38,799 nt of DNA from Lachnospiraceae bacterium (GCA_031272985.1 JAISSU010000008.1:1-38799), one strand, 5' to 3'; positions 7,567-16,051 are shown, counted from the stretch's first letter. Translations and numbers: made by a program. The notes: generated by a model not told the origin, from the sequence alone.

Positions 7567-8944
7567 TTTAACAATAGAGTTCGCCGATCTAATAATAAAA
7601 GTCTCTCAAAATAAAATCACGGACGAGGTTGCAGAGTGCGTTACTTATAAAGTATTGGATTATATTGGCTGCGCCGCTGCCGGCACTTCAATCAATTCAC
7701 AGAAAATGAAAATACTGGTCGATAATAGTGGCCAAGGAAATGTCCCTGTTATCGGTTCTGTTATCAAATTAAACAACTTATCAGCAGCGCTAATGAATGG
7801 AATAAATGCACACAAGACCGAATTGGATGACGGACATAGGATTGCGATGCTACATCCGGGCGTTCCGGTAATTTCTGCACTTCTCTCGTACGCTTATACC
7901 AATAAAATAAATGGTTATGATTTTGTTCGTGGAATCGTAGCAGGCTATGAAACTACAGTCCGTCTGGGCGAAGCGATTCAGCCGGGACACAAACTCAAAG
8001 GATTTCATGCAACGGGAAGCTGCGGAACAATAGGGGCTGCCGTTTCGATTGCTATAGCCGCCCACTATAGTCAAGAGCAATTATTAAGCACGCTATCTGC
8101 CGCTTCAACAAGCGCTTGTGGTCTGCTTGAAATGATAGATGACGATTCTGAAATAAAGCCATACAATGCCGGGAGGGCTGCCTTGGACGGGTTAGCCTCT
8201 GCCCTAATCGGCAAAGCTAACTTTATTGGCCCAAAAGACCCGCTTGGAGGAAAGAGAGGTTTTTTTGCAGGATATTGCGAAAATATCAACACAGAAAATC
8301 TATTAAGCAACGAAACGCTCTGGAACAAAAGCAAATTAAAGATATTTAGTTGCTATCAAAAACCCTTCGCGGCGTGTAGACACTGCCACGCTCCAATAGA
8401 AGCCATATTGCAGTTAAGGAACAAACACAAAATAAAGGCATCAGAAGTTAAGAAAATTACAATAAAAACCTATAAACTTGCAATATTGGGGCATGAATCT
8501 GCAGAAATAAACTCTATCTCTGCGGCAAAGATGTCGATTCCTTTTTCTGTTGCAATTGCTTTTGTGACCGGAAGAGCAAATCTTGATGAATTTTCCGAAA
8601 GATACCTCTTTCACAGCGAAGTTAAGGACTTAATGAAAAAAGTATTTATTGTTGAATCTCCCGAATTAACGATTGCCTCTCCGGACAAACGCGGTGCAAT
8701 TGTTGAAGTATTAACTGAAAAGGATATTTTTTCTATTACTGTTGATTATCCACTTGGCGAGCCCGAAAATCCGCTAACTTCAACGCTCTTGATCCAAAAA
8801 TTCAAAGAGCTATGTGAGTTTTCAGGTATAGAGAAAAAGATAATTTCAAGCGTGATATTGCATACAGCTAACCTCAAAAATGATTTTGAATTGTTTCTTG
8901 AATCTCTATCTTCTTTAAGGAGGGTTTATGAAACAAATTACTAA
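7559..8944 (+). CDS. MmgE/PrpD family dehydratase/decarboxylase-like enzyme
   Basis: A 461-residue member of the MmgE/PrpD family, which includes 2-methylcitrate dehydratase and cis-aconitate decarboxylase. Visible family signatures are the N-terminal VLDYIGCAAAGT segment, TELDDGHRIAMLHPG with the acidic and histidine active-site residues, FHATGSCGTIGAA, and the CYQKPFAACRHCHAPIEAI segment. GGAGG at 7545-7549 favours ATG 7559. It overlaps the flippase at one end and the next membrane protein by 17 bases at the other, so it belongs to the operon. Such an enzyme in a glycan locus is unusual. It opens a set of carboxylic-acid enzymes and probably acts on a tricarboxylate or substituted dicarboxylate. 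The exact reaction is unknown. Confidence 0.85.
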   Translation: MPNLTIEFADLIIKVSQNKITDEVAECVTYKVLDYIGCAAAGTSINSQKMKILVDNSGQGNVPVIGSVIKLNNLSAALMNGINAHKTELDDGHRIAMLHPGVPVISALLSYAYTNKINGYDFVRGIVAGYETTVRLGEAIQPGHKLKGFHATGSCGTIGAAVSIAIAAHYSQEQLLSTLSAASTSACGLLEMIDDDSEIKPYNAGRAALDGLASALIGKANFIGPKDPLGGKRGFFAGYCENINTENLLSNETLWNKSKLKIFSCYQKPFAACRHCHAPIEAILQLRNKHKIKASEVKKITIKTYKLAILGHESAEINSISAAKMSIPFSVAIAFVTGRANLDEFSERYLFHSEVKDLMKKVFIVESPELTIASPDKRGAIVEVLTEKDIFSITVDYPLGEPENPLTSTLLIQKFKELCEFSGIEKKIISSVILHTANLKNDFELFLESLSSLRRVYETNY

Positions 8945-11495
8945 TATGTTATCAAAGCTGTACACAACAAATAAAGGAAGGTGGGCAGCAGGGTTTATTA
9001 CCTCACTTTTGTTTCTCTGCGTTTTATTTTTGGCAAGACCGATTTTTTTCTATATACATGATATTAATATGATGAAAACTTACAGCGGAATTCGCACAGG
9101 AGTAATTACAGCTGAGCATATATACGGAAACATGTATTGGGGAATATTAATGTCTACCTTATACAAAATTACTCAGACGGTTCCTTGGTATTCGATAATA
9201 ACTTTGATTATTATTTCAATTTCACTTGCTACTATTTTCAGATCCTTATTAACTTTATCTTTTTTCAGAAATTTAAACCCTTTATTTCCGGCGATTACTT
9301 TTGCTGTCATCTCTATAACAGCATTGATTTATCCTCTGACAACTATAATTTTCACCACCAATGCTGCACTTGTAATAGGCGCCTCTCTATCATTGATATT
9401 CACAGTTTCGGTCAATTCACGGAAGGCAAAGTATTTTGATTTTTCTTTGAGCGGCTTTCTTCTGGTATTGGCGTCTATAATACGATTCAGCTCCTTTAAG
9501 GCCGGAGTCAGCTTTTGGGTCTTAGCGCTTTGTTTAGTCTACATTGGAGAATCCGGTAGCTTCTTTAAAGAAAAGCAAATTGTCAGTCGTCAGCTTTTTA
9601 TTAAAAAAACCAGAACTTATTTGTTGTATTTTTTATCAGTCCTTCTGGTTTGTGTTCTTGGAAATATAACCAACGATAGACTACATATTGATACTTCACC
9701 CGAAGGGACCGATGAATATAATGAGAAACGCATAGATTTTTATGATTATCCTACGTTAGATTATGATGACGCTCCTGAATTCTATACTTCAATTGGGTGG
9801 ACAAAGGCGCTGTATGAACTTGCAAAGGACAGCTACTTTATTGATGATAGGTTCAACAACGAAAACCTCGACGCCATAATCGCTTTTTCCAAATCATCAG
9901 ACTTAAGGCTTTTTTCCTTAGAAAACACTCTGTCTTTAGCTAAAGACACCATGATAACTGACAAATCAGGTCTTGCTCTCTCACTCACATTGCTAACTGA
10001 AGCGCTCATTATAGTGTTTTATATTATAAAGAAAACTCGTGCTAAAAGTCATTTCTGCTCATTTCTTATTTCCGGACTGCTTTCTGTTATCATAACGTTG
10101 GTACTAAGTTTCTATCTTTGCTCAAAAGGAAGATTTCCCTTAAGGGCTTATCAAAGCATTGCGCTACCTGCAATACTGATGATATGTTTTTCAATAATTG
10201 CAGCAATACATGCAGACAATAAAGATAATAAGCATTCTAATAATAACTCTTTGCTCTATAAAAGAATGCAACTACTTGTATTGCTCAACACCTTTTTTTC
10301 TTTCATTTTTGCTGTAGGTTTTTTTTCCTTGCCCAAAATATCAGAAAAACTACTAAGTCAGGATTCTAAATGGATTGCTATAGTGGGAGATTTTAGAGTT
10401 GCGTTTTTTATTATATCAGGATTATTTATCGTACTTGCATTCAGGTTACTAAAATGGTATTTCAATGATTTTCATGTGTACAATAATAACCACCGCTCTG
10501 TTTTCAAAACAATGTTCTCGCTTGGCGTCGCTGCTTTGCTTTCCGGAACTTTGATTTTCGCAATGTCTAATTCAATAAATAACGTATTTGACCAGACTGA
10601 TATTCAAAAAAAGCTGGACTCAAACCTTCTGCACGAGGACTTGGTTGAGTATGCGTCTGAACATAGAGAGCAAATAATAATTGTTGGCTCACTAAATGCT
10701 GACTATCGCTTTTTTATAGATGCTACAAAAGAACTTGAAATAAACATTTTATATTGGGGTGGAACAAATGCCTTCACTTTCAATAATTCTGAGCGCCTTC
10801 AGAAATTGGGTATAACAAAATTTGATAACGAAATTTTCTTTAACAACAGCGTGTATTATGCAACTAAAGAAAACGAAAATGTAAATACTTCCTACCTTTT
10901 GCAACTTCTACGAGAAAAGCATCCTTGCGCTGTTCCTATCTATATTACATCCACTCAAAATGGTGTGGTCGTTTACAAAATTACTGATGGTGGCATTGAA
11001 GGATTTGAAAAAAGTGAAATCAAGAGATATCTGGCTGACATTGGAATAACAGATGAATTGTTGGGTGGTATTGATATCAAAAAGAATTCTAGTTTTGACT
11101 TTGAATCATTTAGAAGACTGCTGCTTGGTATAAATGAGAAATTTAATATAACCCTATCGTTTAGCGATTTTCAAAATGAAAGCTACAATTCAATTAATTC
11201 AATCGTTGAACTTATCTATAGGAAAGAACAAATTATAGCCGAAGAAAAACGAATTTACAGAGAAAAAATAATTGAAATGTTGAGGCTAGTTAATCCTAAT
11301 ATTGATTATTTGAATAACGATAATCTAATAAAAGATAATCTCTATAGTTACAGTGATGTTTTTCGAATTGTTATAGCTTTAAACAATACTTTCGACGTTG
11401 AAATCGCAACTGATGATGTGACTGAAGAACATTTTAATTCACTTGATCGTATAGTTGACTTCGTCTATTACTTAAAAAATGAGAAAGGCAGGTAG
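8928..11495 (+). CDS. Large polytopic membrane protein (putative GT-C) with two C-terminal ACP-like domains
   Basis: An 855-residue protein with roughly ten membrane helices in residues 19-548, then a soluble region. The early loop PIFFYIHDINMMKTYSGI and general layout resemble GT-C or GtrII-type lipid-sugar-dependent transferases, but no definite catalytic motif is seen. From about residue 690 two consecutive stretches look like acyl carrier proteins. In the first, SFDFESFRRLLLGINEKFNI is followed by SINSIVELI; in the second, YSYSDVFRIVIALNNTFDVEI is followed by SLDRIVDFV. Against a normal DSL motif the phosphopantetheine serine is replaced (F725; Y808, with S807 and S809 beside it). The start has AAGGAGGG directly upstream. 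It lies inside the organic-acid gene set. Membrane character is sure; the GT-C and ACP readings are by eye. Confidence 0.6.
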   Translation: MKQITNMLSKLYTTNKGRWAAGFITSLLFLCVLFLARPIFFYIHDINMMKTYSGIRTGVITAEHIYGNMYWGILMSTLYKITQTVPWYSIITLIIISISLATIFRSLLTLSFFRNLNPLFPAITFAVISITALIYPLTTIIFTTNAALVIGASLSLIFTVSVNSRKAKYFDFSLSGFLLVLASIIRFSSFKAGVSFWVLALCLVYIGESGSFFKEKQIVSRQLFIKKTRTYLLYFLSVLLVCVLGNITNDRLHIDTSPEGTDEYNEKRIDFYDYPTLDYDDAPEFYTSIGWTKALYELAKDSYFIDDRFNNENLDAIIAFSKSSDLRLFSLENTLSLAKDTMITDKSGLALSLTLLTEALIIVFYIIKKTRAKSHFCSFLISGLLSVIITLVLSFYLCSKGRFPLRAYQSIALPAILMICFSIIAAIHADNKDNKHSNNNSLLYKRMQLLVLLNTFFSFIFAVGFFSLPKISEKLLSQDSKWIAIVGDFRVAFFIISGLFIVLAFRLLKWYFNDFHVYNNNHRSVFKTMFSLGVAALLSGTLIFAMSNSINNVFDQTDIQKKLDSNLLHEDLVEYASEHREQIIIVGSLNADYRFFIDATKELEINILYWGGTNAFTFNNSERLQKLGITKFDNEIFFNNSVYYATKENENVNTSYLLQLLREKHPCAVPIYITSTQNGVVVYKITDGGIEGFEKSEIKRYLADIGITDELLGGIDIKKNSSFDFESFRRLLLGINEKFNITLSFSDFQNESYNSINSIVELIYRKEQIIAEEKRIYREKIIEMLRLVNPNIDYLNNDNLIKDNLYSYSDVFRIVIALNNTFDVEIATDDVTEEHFNSLDRIVDFVYYLKNEKGR

Positions 11496-11500
11496 TATTT

Positions 11501-12397
11501 ATGCTGCAACAAACAAAGACATTTCTTAAAAACATAGGTCTGCCCGAAGGCGACCTGTATGCGCTTCCTGAAAGCGAAAAACGCTTCCCTGATGGAGCGC
11601 AGTACCGTTTTGAGGTTCCGGGAATTCAAAATCCGGGGACCATGAAGACATTACTTGAAGAGTTGGAACGATATGAAATTGCAATACACCGAGTAACTCA
11701 GACCAAAGGAATCATGATGTTGACTGATGAAGAGATTTCAAAAATGGTTGATCTTTCACATCAATACAAGGTCAATCTCATTCTCGCTATAGGACCAAGA
11801 GCGGTTTACGACACATCAGCTTCTGTTAATACTCCTGAGGGGCTAAGAATGGGTTATAGACTTCGTGGTCAGGATCAAATCGTAAGGGCAATCGAGGACG
11901 TAAAACGTGCCGCAAAATTAGGCTGCCGCTCTTTTTTAGTCTATGATGAAGGCTGTCTTTGGGTATTGAATGAAGCACGAAAAATCGGTGAGCTTCCAAA
12001 TGATTGCAAATTTAAGGTTTCAGCGCATGCCGGTCACGGAAACCCGTGTTCTGCCAAACTTTTAGAGATAATCGGCGCGGACTCAGTTAATCCTGTGCGG
12101 GATATTCAGCTTCAAATGCTTGCCGCACTTAGAGCTGCCATTGATATTCCTATTGATATCCACACTGAAAACCCTCAGTCGACCGGCGGGTTTATCAGGC
12201 ATTATGAGGTACCGGAAATGATTAGAGTCGCGGCGCCAGTTTACTTAAAAACCGGTGGGTCAGTGGCCAAAACACACTCTTGGGACACTACAGACGCCGA
12301 TGCAAAGCAAAGAGCAAAACAAATATCGCTGGTAAAGAGGGTTATTGACGAATACTATCCCGAAGCTTTGGCTTCGTTAAAAGGCAGCATTGACTAA
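11501..12397 (+). CDS. Peptidase U32-like TIM-barrel protein of unknown function
   Basis: A 298-residue soluble protein resembling a group annotated loosely as U32-family peptidases and found mainly in Actinobacteria and Firmicutes. Alternating hydrophobic strands and helices suggest a TIM barrel. Conserved-looking pieces are ERYEIAIHRVTQTKGIMMLT, ILAIGPRAVYDTSA, SFLVYDEGCLWVL, KVSAHAGHGNPCSAKLL, IDIHTENPQSTGGFIRHYEV and PVYLKTGG. I see no evidence that it is a protease; charged residues in these loops suggest a metabolic enzyme binding a carboxylated substrate. It starts five bases after the GT-C/ACP-like gene and overlaps the TTG-extended version of the next gene. Position suggests it is a step in making the organic acid. 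Confidence 0.6.
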   Translation: MLQQTKTFLKNIGLPEGDLYALPESEKRFPDGAQYRFEVPGIQNPGTMKTLLEELERYEIAIHRVTQTKGIMMLTDEEISKMVDLSHQYKVNLILAIGPRAVYDTSASVNTPEGLRMGYRLRGQDQIVRAIEDVKRAAKLGCRSFLVYDEGCLWVLNEARKIGELPNDCKFKVSAHAGHGNPCSAKLLEIIGADSVNPVRDIQLQMLAALRAAIDIPIDIHTENPQSTGGFIRHYEVPEMIRVAAPVYLKTGGSVAKTHSWDTTDADAKQRAKQISLVKRVIDEYYPEALASLKGSID

Positions 12398-12410
12398 AGA
12401 GGTGTTACAA

Positions 12411-13451
12411 GTGGCGAAGGTAGAATTAAAGAAAATATATGACATATCTATAGCAATACTTACTGCGTCCGGCGTTCCATTAGAGGAATCAAAAATTATT
12501 GCTGAAACAATTCTGGACGCCCACAGAAAAGGCCGCCATACACATGGTATCGGAAGGCTCCCGATTTATGTAAGAAAAATACATGAAAATCTTATGAGCG
12601 CAAAGACAAATCTGCAAAAAATAAAGAAGACTCCTCTCATATCTTTATATGACGCGGGGAACGGTTTCGGGCAAGTTGCTGCTACTATTGCAATGAATGA
12701 CTGCATAAACAAAGCAAAAGTCCATGGTTTGGCAGTATCAGCGGTGAAAGACAGCAACAGCTTCGGCACTGCAGGCTATTATGGAGAAATGGCAGCAAAA
12801 AAGGGATTGATAGCGATTGTAATGGGAAATGCATCGCCCGCCATGGCACCTATTGGTGGAAGCAAAGCTATTACAGGAACAAACCCTATTTGCTTTGCAT
12901 TTCCAGGTACTAAAAAGAATTATCCTGTAATCCTCGACATGGCCTGCTCGATAGTAGCCAGAGGAAAAATCAGATTATGCGCAAAAAATGGAGAGAAAAT
13001 CCCATTAGATTGGGCAAAGGACAAAACCGGAAATCCTACAGATGATCCAACTAAAGCCGTGGAAGGAACCTTAAATCCCATCGGTGGTCCAAAAGGCTTT
13101 GGTCTGTCTTTAGTAGCCGACATCTTTTGCGGACTATTAACAGGCTCAGCGTTTGCGGGGGATGTAAAAGGATTAAACGATCCAAAAGAGCTTTCCCGTT
13201 ACGGGCACTTTATGCTTTGTTTGAATCCGGAATTCTTTCTGACTAAAGATGAGTATGAAATCAGGATGAATTACCTGATAGATAAAGTGAAAAGCTGTGG
13301 CGATGAAGGAAAAATCTTTATGCCCGGAGAACTGGAATTTTTATGTGAGGAGACAAATCCGGTTTATGTCGCTCTTTCTGACACGATGCTTAATGACATT
13401 AATAGTCTGGCAAAAACGTTGGAAATAGATCAGCGATTGCAGAATCAGTAA
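12411..13451 (+). CDS. Ldh2-family (malate/L-lactate/ureidoglycolate) dehydrogenase
   Basis: An NAD(P)-dependent 2-hydroxyacid/2-ketoacid oxidoreductase of the Ldh2 (YlbC/ComC/DpkA) fold, 346 residues from GTG 12411, which has GAGG at 12399-12402 at good spacing; an in-frame TTG at 12390 is less likely. The active-site segment HTHGIGRLPIY (H45, R49) is intact, as are MAPIGGSKAITGTNPI, the ILDMACSIVARGKIRL strand and IGGPKGFGLSL. The usual N-S-x-H-F-G motif reads DSNSFG, with serine (S117) where histidine is expected, so specificity or activity may differ. It probably interconverts a hydroxy acid and keto acid in the pathway formed with the neighbouring lyase and fumarase genes. Confidence 0.85.
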   Translation: MAKVELKKIYDISIAILTASGVPLEESKIIAETILDAHRKGRHTHGIGRLPIYVRKIHENLMSAKTNLQKIKKTPLISLYDAGNGFGQVAATIAMNDCINKAKVHGLAVSAVKDSNSFGTAGYYGEMAAKKGLIAIVMGNASPAMAPIGGSKAITGTNPICFAFPGTKKNYPVILDMACSIVARGKIRLCAKNGEKIPLDWAKDKTGNPTDDPTKAVEGTLNPIGGPKGFGLSLVADIFCGLLTGSAFAGDVKGLNDPKELSRYGHFMLCLNPEFFLTKDEYEIRMNYLIDKVKSCGDEGKIFMPGELEFLCEETNPVYVALSDTMLNDINSLAKTLEIDQRLQNQ

Positions 13452-13502
13452 GAAGCGGCTACTTCTGTTACAAAAAATAACATTAACACAAGGAGATTAT
13501 TA

Positions 13503-14645
13503 ATGCGACACCATCAATACCAACCGAATTTTAAGTTTTACAAAGACCCTATAGAATTTACAAAAGATACCGAAAAAGAGACTCTGAAATATTGCCTCGG
13601 AGCTATGCTCTATATGCCCGCCCATAAAGATTTTCTGCATGCAATCTTAAGTCAGAAATACCCGGGACTTACTACTATGGCAATGTGCTTCGAGGATGCT
13701 TGCAAAGAAGAAGATGTCCCAATTGCCCAAGAAAATGCTTATAAAGTTCTAGATGCGATTGCTGATGCAAAAGATGCAGGAACTATTTCAGATGAGATTT
13801 TGCCATTGATTTTTTTCAGGGTGAGAAATCAGGAGCAATTCCGTGCATTCGCAGGACAATTGAATAAGCGGCAAATGTCAGTATTTTCAGGATTTATTTT
13901 TCCAAAATTCAATTCGGGCAGAGGCGAGGAGTACTTCTACGAGCTTAAAATCCTTTCTGAAAAATTCGGGCGCCTCATATACGGAATGCCCATACTGGAA
14001 AGCAGAGACATTGTTCAATATGAGACCAGACATGACGAGCTTAGCAAGGTTCATTATCTAATAGAAAAATACAAGGATTTTGTCCTAAATGTCAGAGTAG
14101 GCGCAACCGATTTTTCCTCTACTTTTGGAGTCAGGCGGGGCATTGATTACACAATCTATGATATTTTAACCGTACAGGCTGCCATTTCAGCAATATTGAA
14201 TATTTTTTCCAGGGATAATTCCTATGTTATTTCCGGACCGGTTTGGGAGTATTTTCAGATGAGTCATGAAAATAAATTCGAACCCATTGACGAAAGCAAA
14301 CTCCAGCATTCATTGCTGAGCCGTGAGCCTTTAGTCAATTCTGCCATTGACGGATTATTACGTGAGGTTCTGCTTGATAGGGCAAATGGTTTTATCGGAA
14401 AAACCGTAATTCACCCAAGTCATTTGCGTTATGTTAACGCCATGCAGGCAGTCACAAAAGAAGAGTTTGAGGACGCCTGTCAGGTACTTGCTACTTCAGG
14501 CGGCGTAATTAAAAGCGCAAAAGCTAATAAAATGAATGAAATACGTCCGCACACTAACTGGGCTATAAAAGTAGCCAAACGCGCCGAGGTCTATGGAGTA
14601 ATTGAAGATGAAAGCGATTATGCAAAACTATTCAGAGAAAACTAA
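13503..14645 (+). CDS. CitE-like C-C bond lyase/aldolase (HpcH/HpaI superfamily, PF15617 type)
   Basis: A 380-residue TIM-barrel carbon-carbon lyase. Features matching the C-C bond lyase family are LGAMLYMPAHK, the acidic pair in MCFEDA (E64, D65), FFRVRN, FIFPKF, GMPILESRDI, LNVRVGATDFSSTFGVRRG, YVISGPVWEYF and GKTVIHPSHL. Relatives cleave or form bonds between acetyl or glyoxylate-type units and keto acids, with metal-bound enolate chemistry. This family is best known from tellurite-resistance (Ter) gene clusters, where it occurs with ATP-grasp ligases and phosphoribosyltransferases; no ter genes are here. Start ATG 13503 follows AGGAG. In this operon it is the obvious carbon-skeleton-forming step. 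Substrate unknown. Confidence 0.82.
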   Translation: MRHHQYQPNFKFYKDPIEFTKDTEKETLKYCLGAMLYMPAHKDFLHAILSQKYPGLTTMAMCFEDACKEEDVPIAQENAYKVLDAIADAKDAGTISDEILPLIFFRVRNQEQFRAFAGQLNKRQMSVFSGFIFPKFNSGRGEEYFYELKILSEKFGRLIYGMPILESRDIVQYETRHDELSKVHYLIEKYKDFVLNVRVGATDFSSTFGVRRGIDYTIYDILTVQAAISAILNIFSRDNSYVISGPVWEYFQMSHENKFEPIDESKLQHSLLSREPLVNSAIDGLLREVLLDRANGFIGKTVIHPSHLRYVNAMQAVTKEEFEDACQVLATSGGVIKSAKANKMNEIRPHTNWAIKVAKRAEVYGVIEDESDYAKLFREN

Positions 14646-14657
14646 AAGGAGAAACTA

Positions 14658-15161
14658 TTGAAAACAATAACAACGCCTATAACCGAAGAAATCGTTAAAG
14701 GTCTTGAAATCGGGGACATGATAACGATAACCGGAATCATCTATACGGGTAGAGATGCTGTATTGCCCAGAATAGTCTCGCTTATAGAAGATGATTGCCT
14801 GCAGAACTATGGTATTTATCTTAAGGGAAGCGTAATCTTCCATTCGGCCGTGAGTACTGCGGGTGTAGGCGTAACTTCCTCAAATAAAGTTGAAATCGAA
14901 AGCTCAATGCCGGTGCTTTCAAAAGCTGGCGTGAGACTCCATTTAGGGAAAGGCGCATTAAAACCGGAAACTGTTATTGCTCTTAATAAATATAAAAGTA
15001 TATATGCAGTTCAGCCGCCGGTTACCGCGTTACTTAACAAGAAAATTCTCTCAAGAAAAGTAATTGCTTTTGCAGAACTTGGAATGGAAGCTATGCATGA
15101 ATTAAGAGTTGTTGAGTTTCCGGCTGTAATTGCGGCTGCACATGGAATCTCAATATATTAG
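14658..15161 (+). CDS. Class I fumarate hydratase/tartrate dehydratase, beta subunit
   Basis: A 167-residue homologue of the C-terminal (beta) part of class I fumarases and L-tartrate dehydratase. It shows ITITGIIYTGRDAVLPRI, GVTSSNKVEIESSMP, LHLGKGAL and AAHGISIY near the end, the normal order for this subunit. The start is TTG 14658, 12 bases after the previous stop, with AAAGGAG upstream. With the alpha subunit encoded next it would form an iron-sulfur hydro-lyase that adds or removes water across a dicarboxylate double bond. Alternative substrates in the family are tartrate, citramalate/mesaconate and dimethylmalate, so plain fumarase activity should not be assumed. Confidence 0.87.
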   Translation: MKTITTPITEEIVKGLEIGDMITITGIIYTGRDAVLPRIVSLIEDDCLQNYGIYLKGSVIFHSAVSTAGVGVTSSNKVEIESSMPVLSKAGVRLHLGKGALKPETVIALNKYKSIYAVQPPVTALLNKKILSRKVIAFAELGMEAMHELRVVEFPAVIAAAHGISIY

Positions 15162-15175
15162 GAAGAGGATTAGAT

Positions 15176-16051
15176 ATGCTTACAACGTTGAATTACGAAA
15201 ATATGGTACGAAAAGTAGCTGACACCTTGATAAGGGCAGCTTCTTCGTGTACGAATGATAAAGTAAATGCGCTATCGAAAGCCACGGAGGATGAAATCAT
15301 TCCTCAATCGGCGTGGGCAATGACATGTTTGATTGAAAATGCTCATGAAGCCGAAAATAGCAGATTTCCATTGTGCGATGATACCGGAATTCCTCATTTG
15401 ATTCTGGAAACGGGAAAAGAGCTTGCTATGCCAGCCGGATTGCTTTCGGCAATTTATGAAGGAGTTGCTTTGGGGCTAAAAGATCTCCCCGGAAGACCTA
15501 TGGCTGTTAAGGGTAATGATAAAGAACGCATTGAACAAAGTGCGGGGTTATCAAGTGATCCCTCATCCTTACCGGCTGCTCCTTTAATGCTGATATCGAC
15601 TGACGAAAAAGTGCTGAGATTGCATATTTTAATGCAGGGTGGCGGTCCTGAAATCAGAGCAAAAACCTACAGAGTATTTCACAAACACAGACTGGAAACC
15701 ATAATAGATGAGATATCTGATTGGGCAAGCGAGTCAGTAAAGTTATTGGGATGCACTCCGTGTACTTTAGCTGTCGGAATCGGAAGGTCACATTATGAAG
15801 CATCTTCTCTCATGTTACAAGCAATGCTTAACGGTAATTATGATGTTCAGAATGATACCGAACATAAAATCACGGAATCTGTTAATAAAACAAATGTGGG
15901 ACCATTAGGTCTTCATGGGAAACATACTGTTTTAGCCACCTTTTTAAAGACGGGGCCACAGAGAGCATCCGGAGTGCGAATAGTCTGTATGCGTCCTTGC
16001 TGCTGTATTGAACCGAGAAAAGCAAGCTGCGTGCTTATTAAGGAGTCTTAA
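15176..16051 (+). CDS. Class I fumarate hydratase/tartrate dehydratase, alpha subunit
   Basis: A 291-residue iron-sulfur subunit of a two-chain class I hydro-lyase. The first cluster cysteine is C67 in FPLCDDTGIP and the second C193 in LLGCTPCTLAVGIG. The third is most likely C271 in VRIVCMRPCCC. MQGGGPEI and NVGPLGLHGKHT are also typical of the family. The last 25 residues are unusually cysteine-rich (C271, C275-277, C285), unlike the usual QCHAARH-type ending. Gene order is beta then alpha with 14 bases between them; the stop is one base from the next gene's start. It should be oxygen-sensitive, fitting an anaerobe. Role: hydration or dehydration step of the organic-acid set. Confidence 0.87.
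   Translation: MLTTLNYENMVRKVADTLIRAASSCTNDKVNALSKATEDEIIPQSAWAMTCLIENAHEAENSRFPLCDDTGIPHLILETGKELAMPAGLLSAIYEGVALGLKDLPGRPMAVKGNDKERIEQSAGLSSDPSSLPAAPLMLISTDEKVLRLHILMQGGGPEIRAKTYRVFHKHRLETIIDEISDWASESVKLLGCTPCTLAVGIGRSHYEASSLMLQAMLNGNYDVQNDTEHKITESVNKTNVGPLGLHGKHTVLATFLKTGPQRASGVRIVCMRPCCCIEPRKASCVLIKES

Noticed and set aside
8928-11495. Reading the 855-residue membrane protein as a functional acyl carrier
   Set aside because: The carrier serine is replaced at the aligned position in both domains, so a loaded carrier role is not claimed; only the fold similarity is reported.
7559-16051. The acid enzymes as an ordinary catabolic operon for methylcitrate or tartrate
   Set aside because: No methylcitrate synthase, methylisocitrate lyase, CoA transferase, regulator or transporter is present, and the genes are interleaved and translationally coupled with glycan genes.
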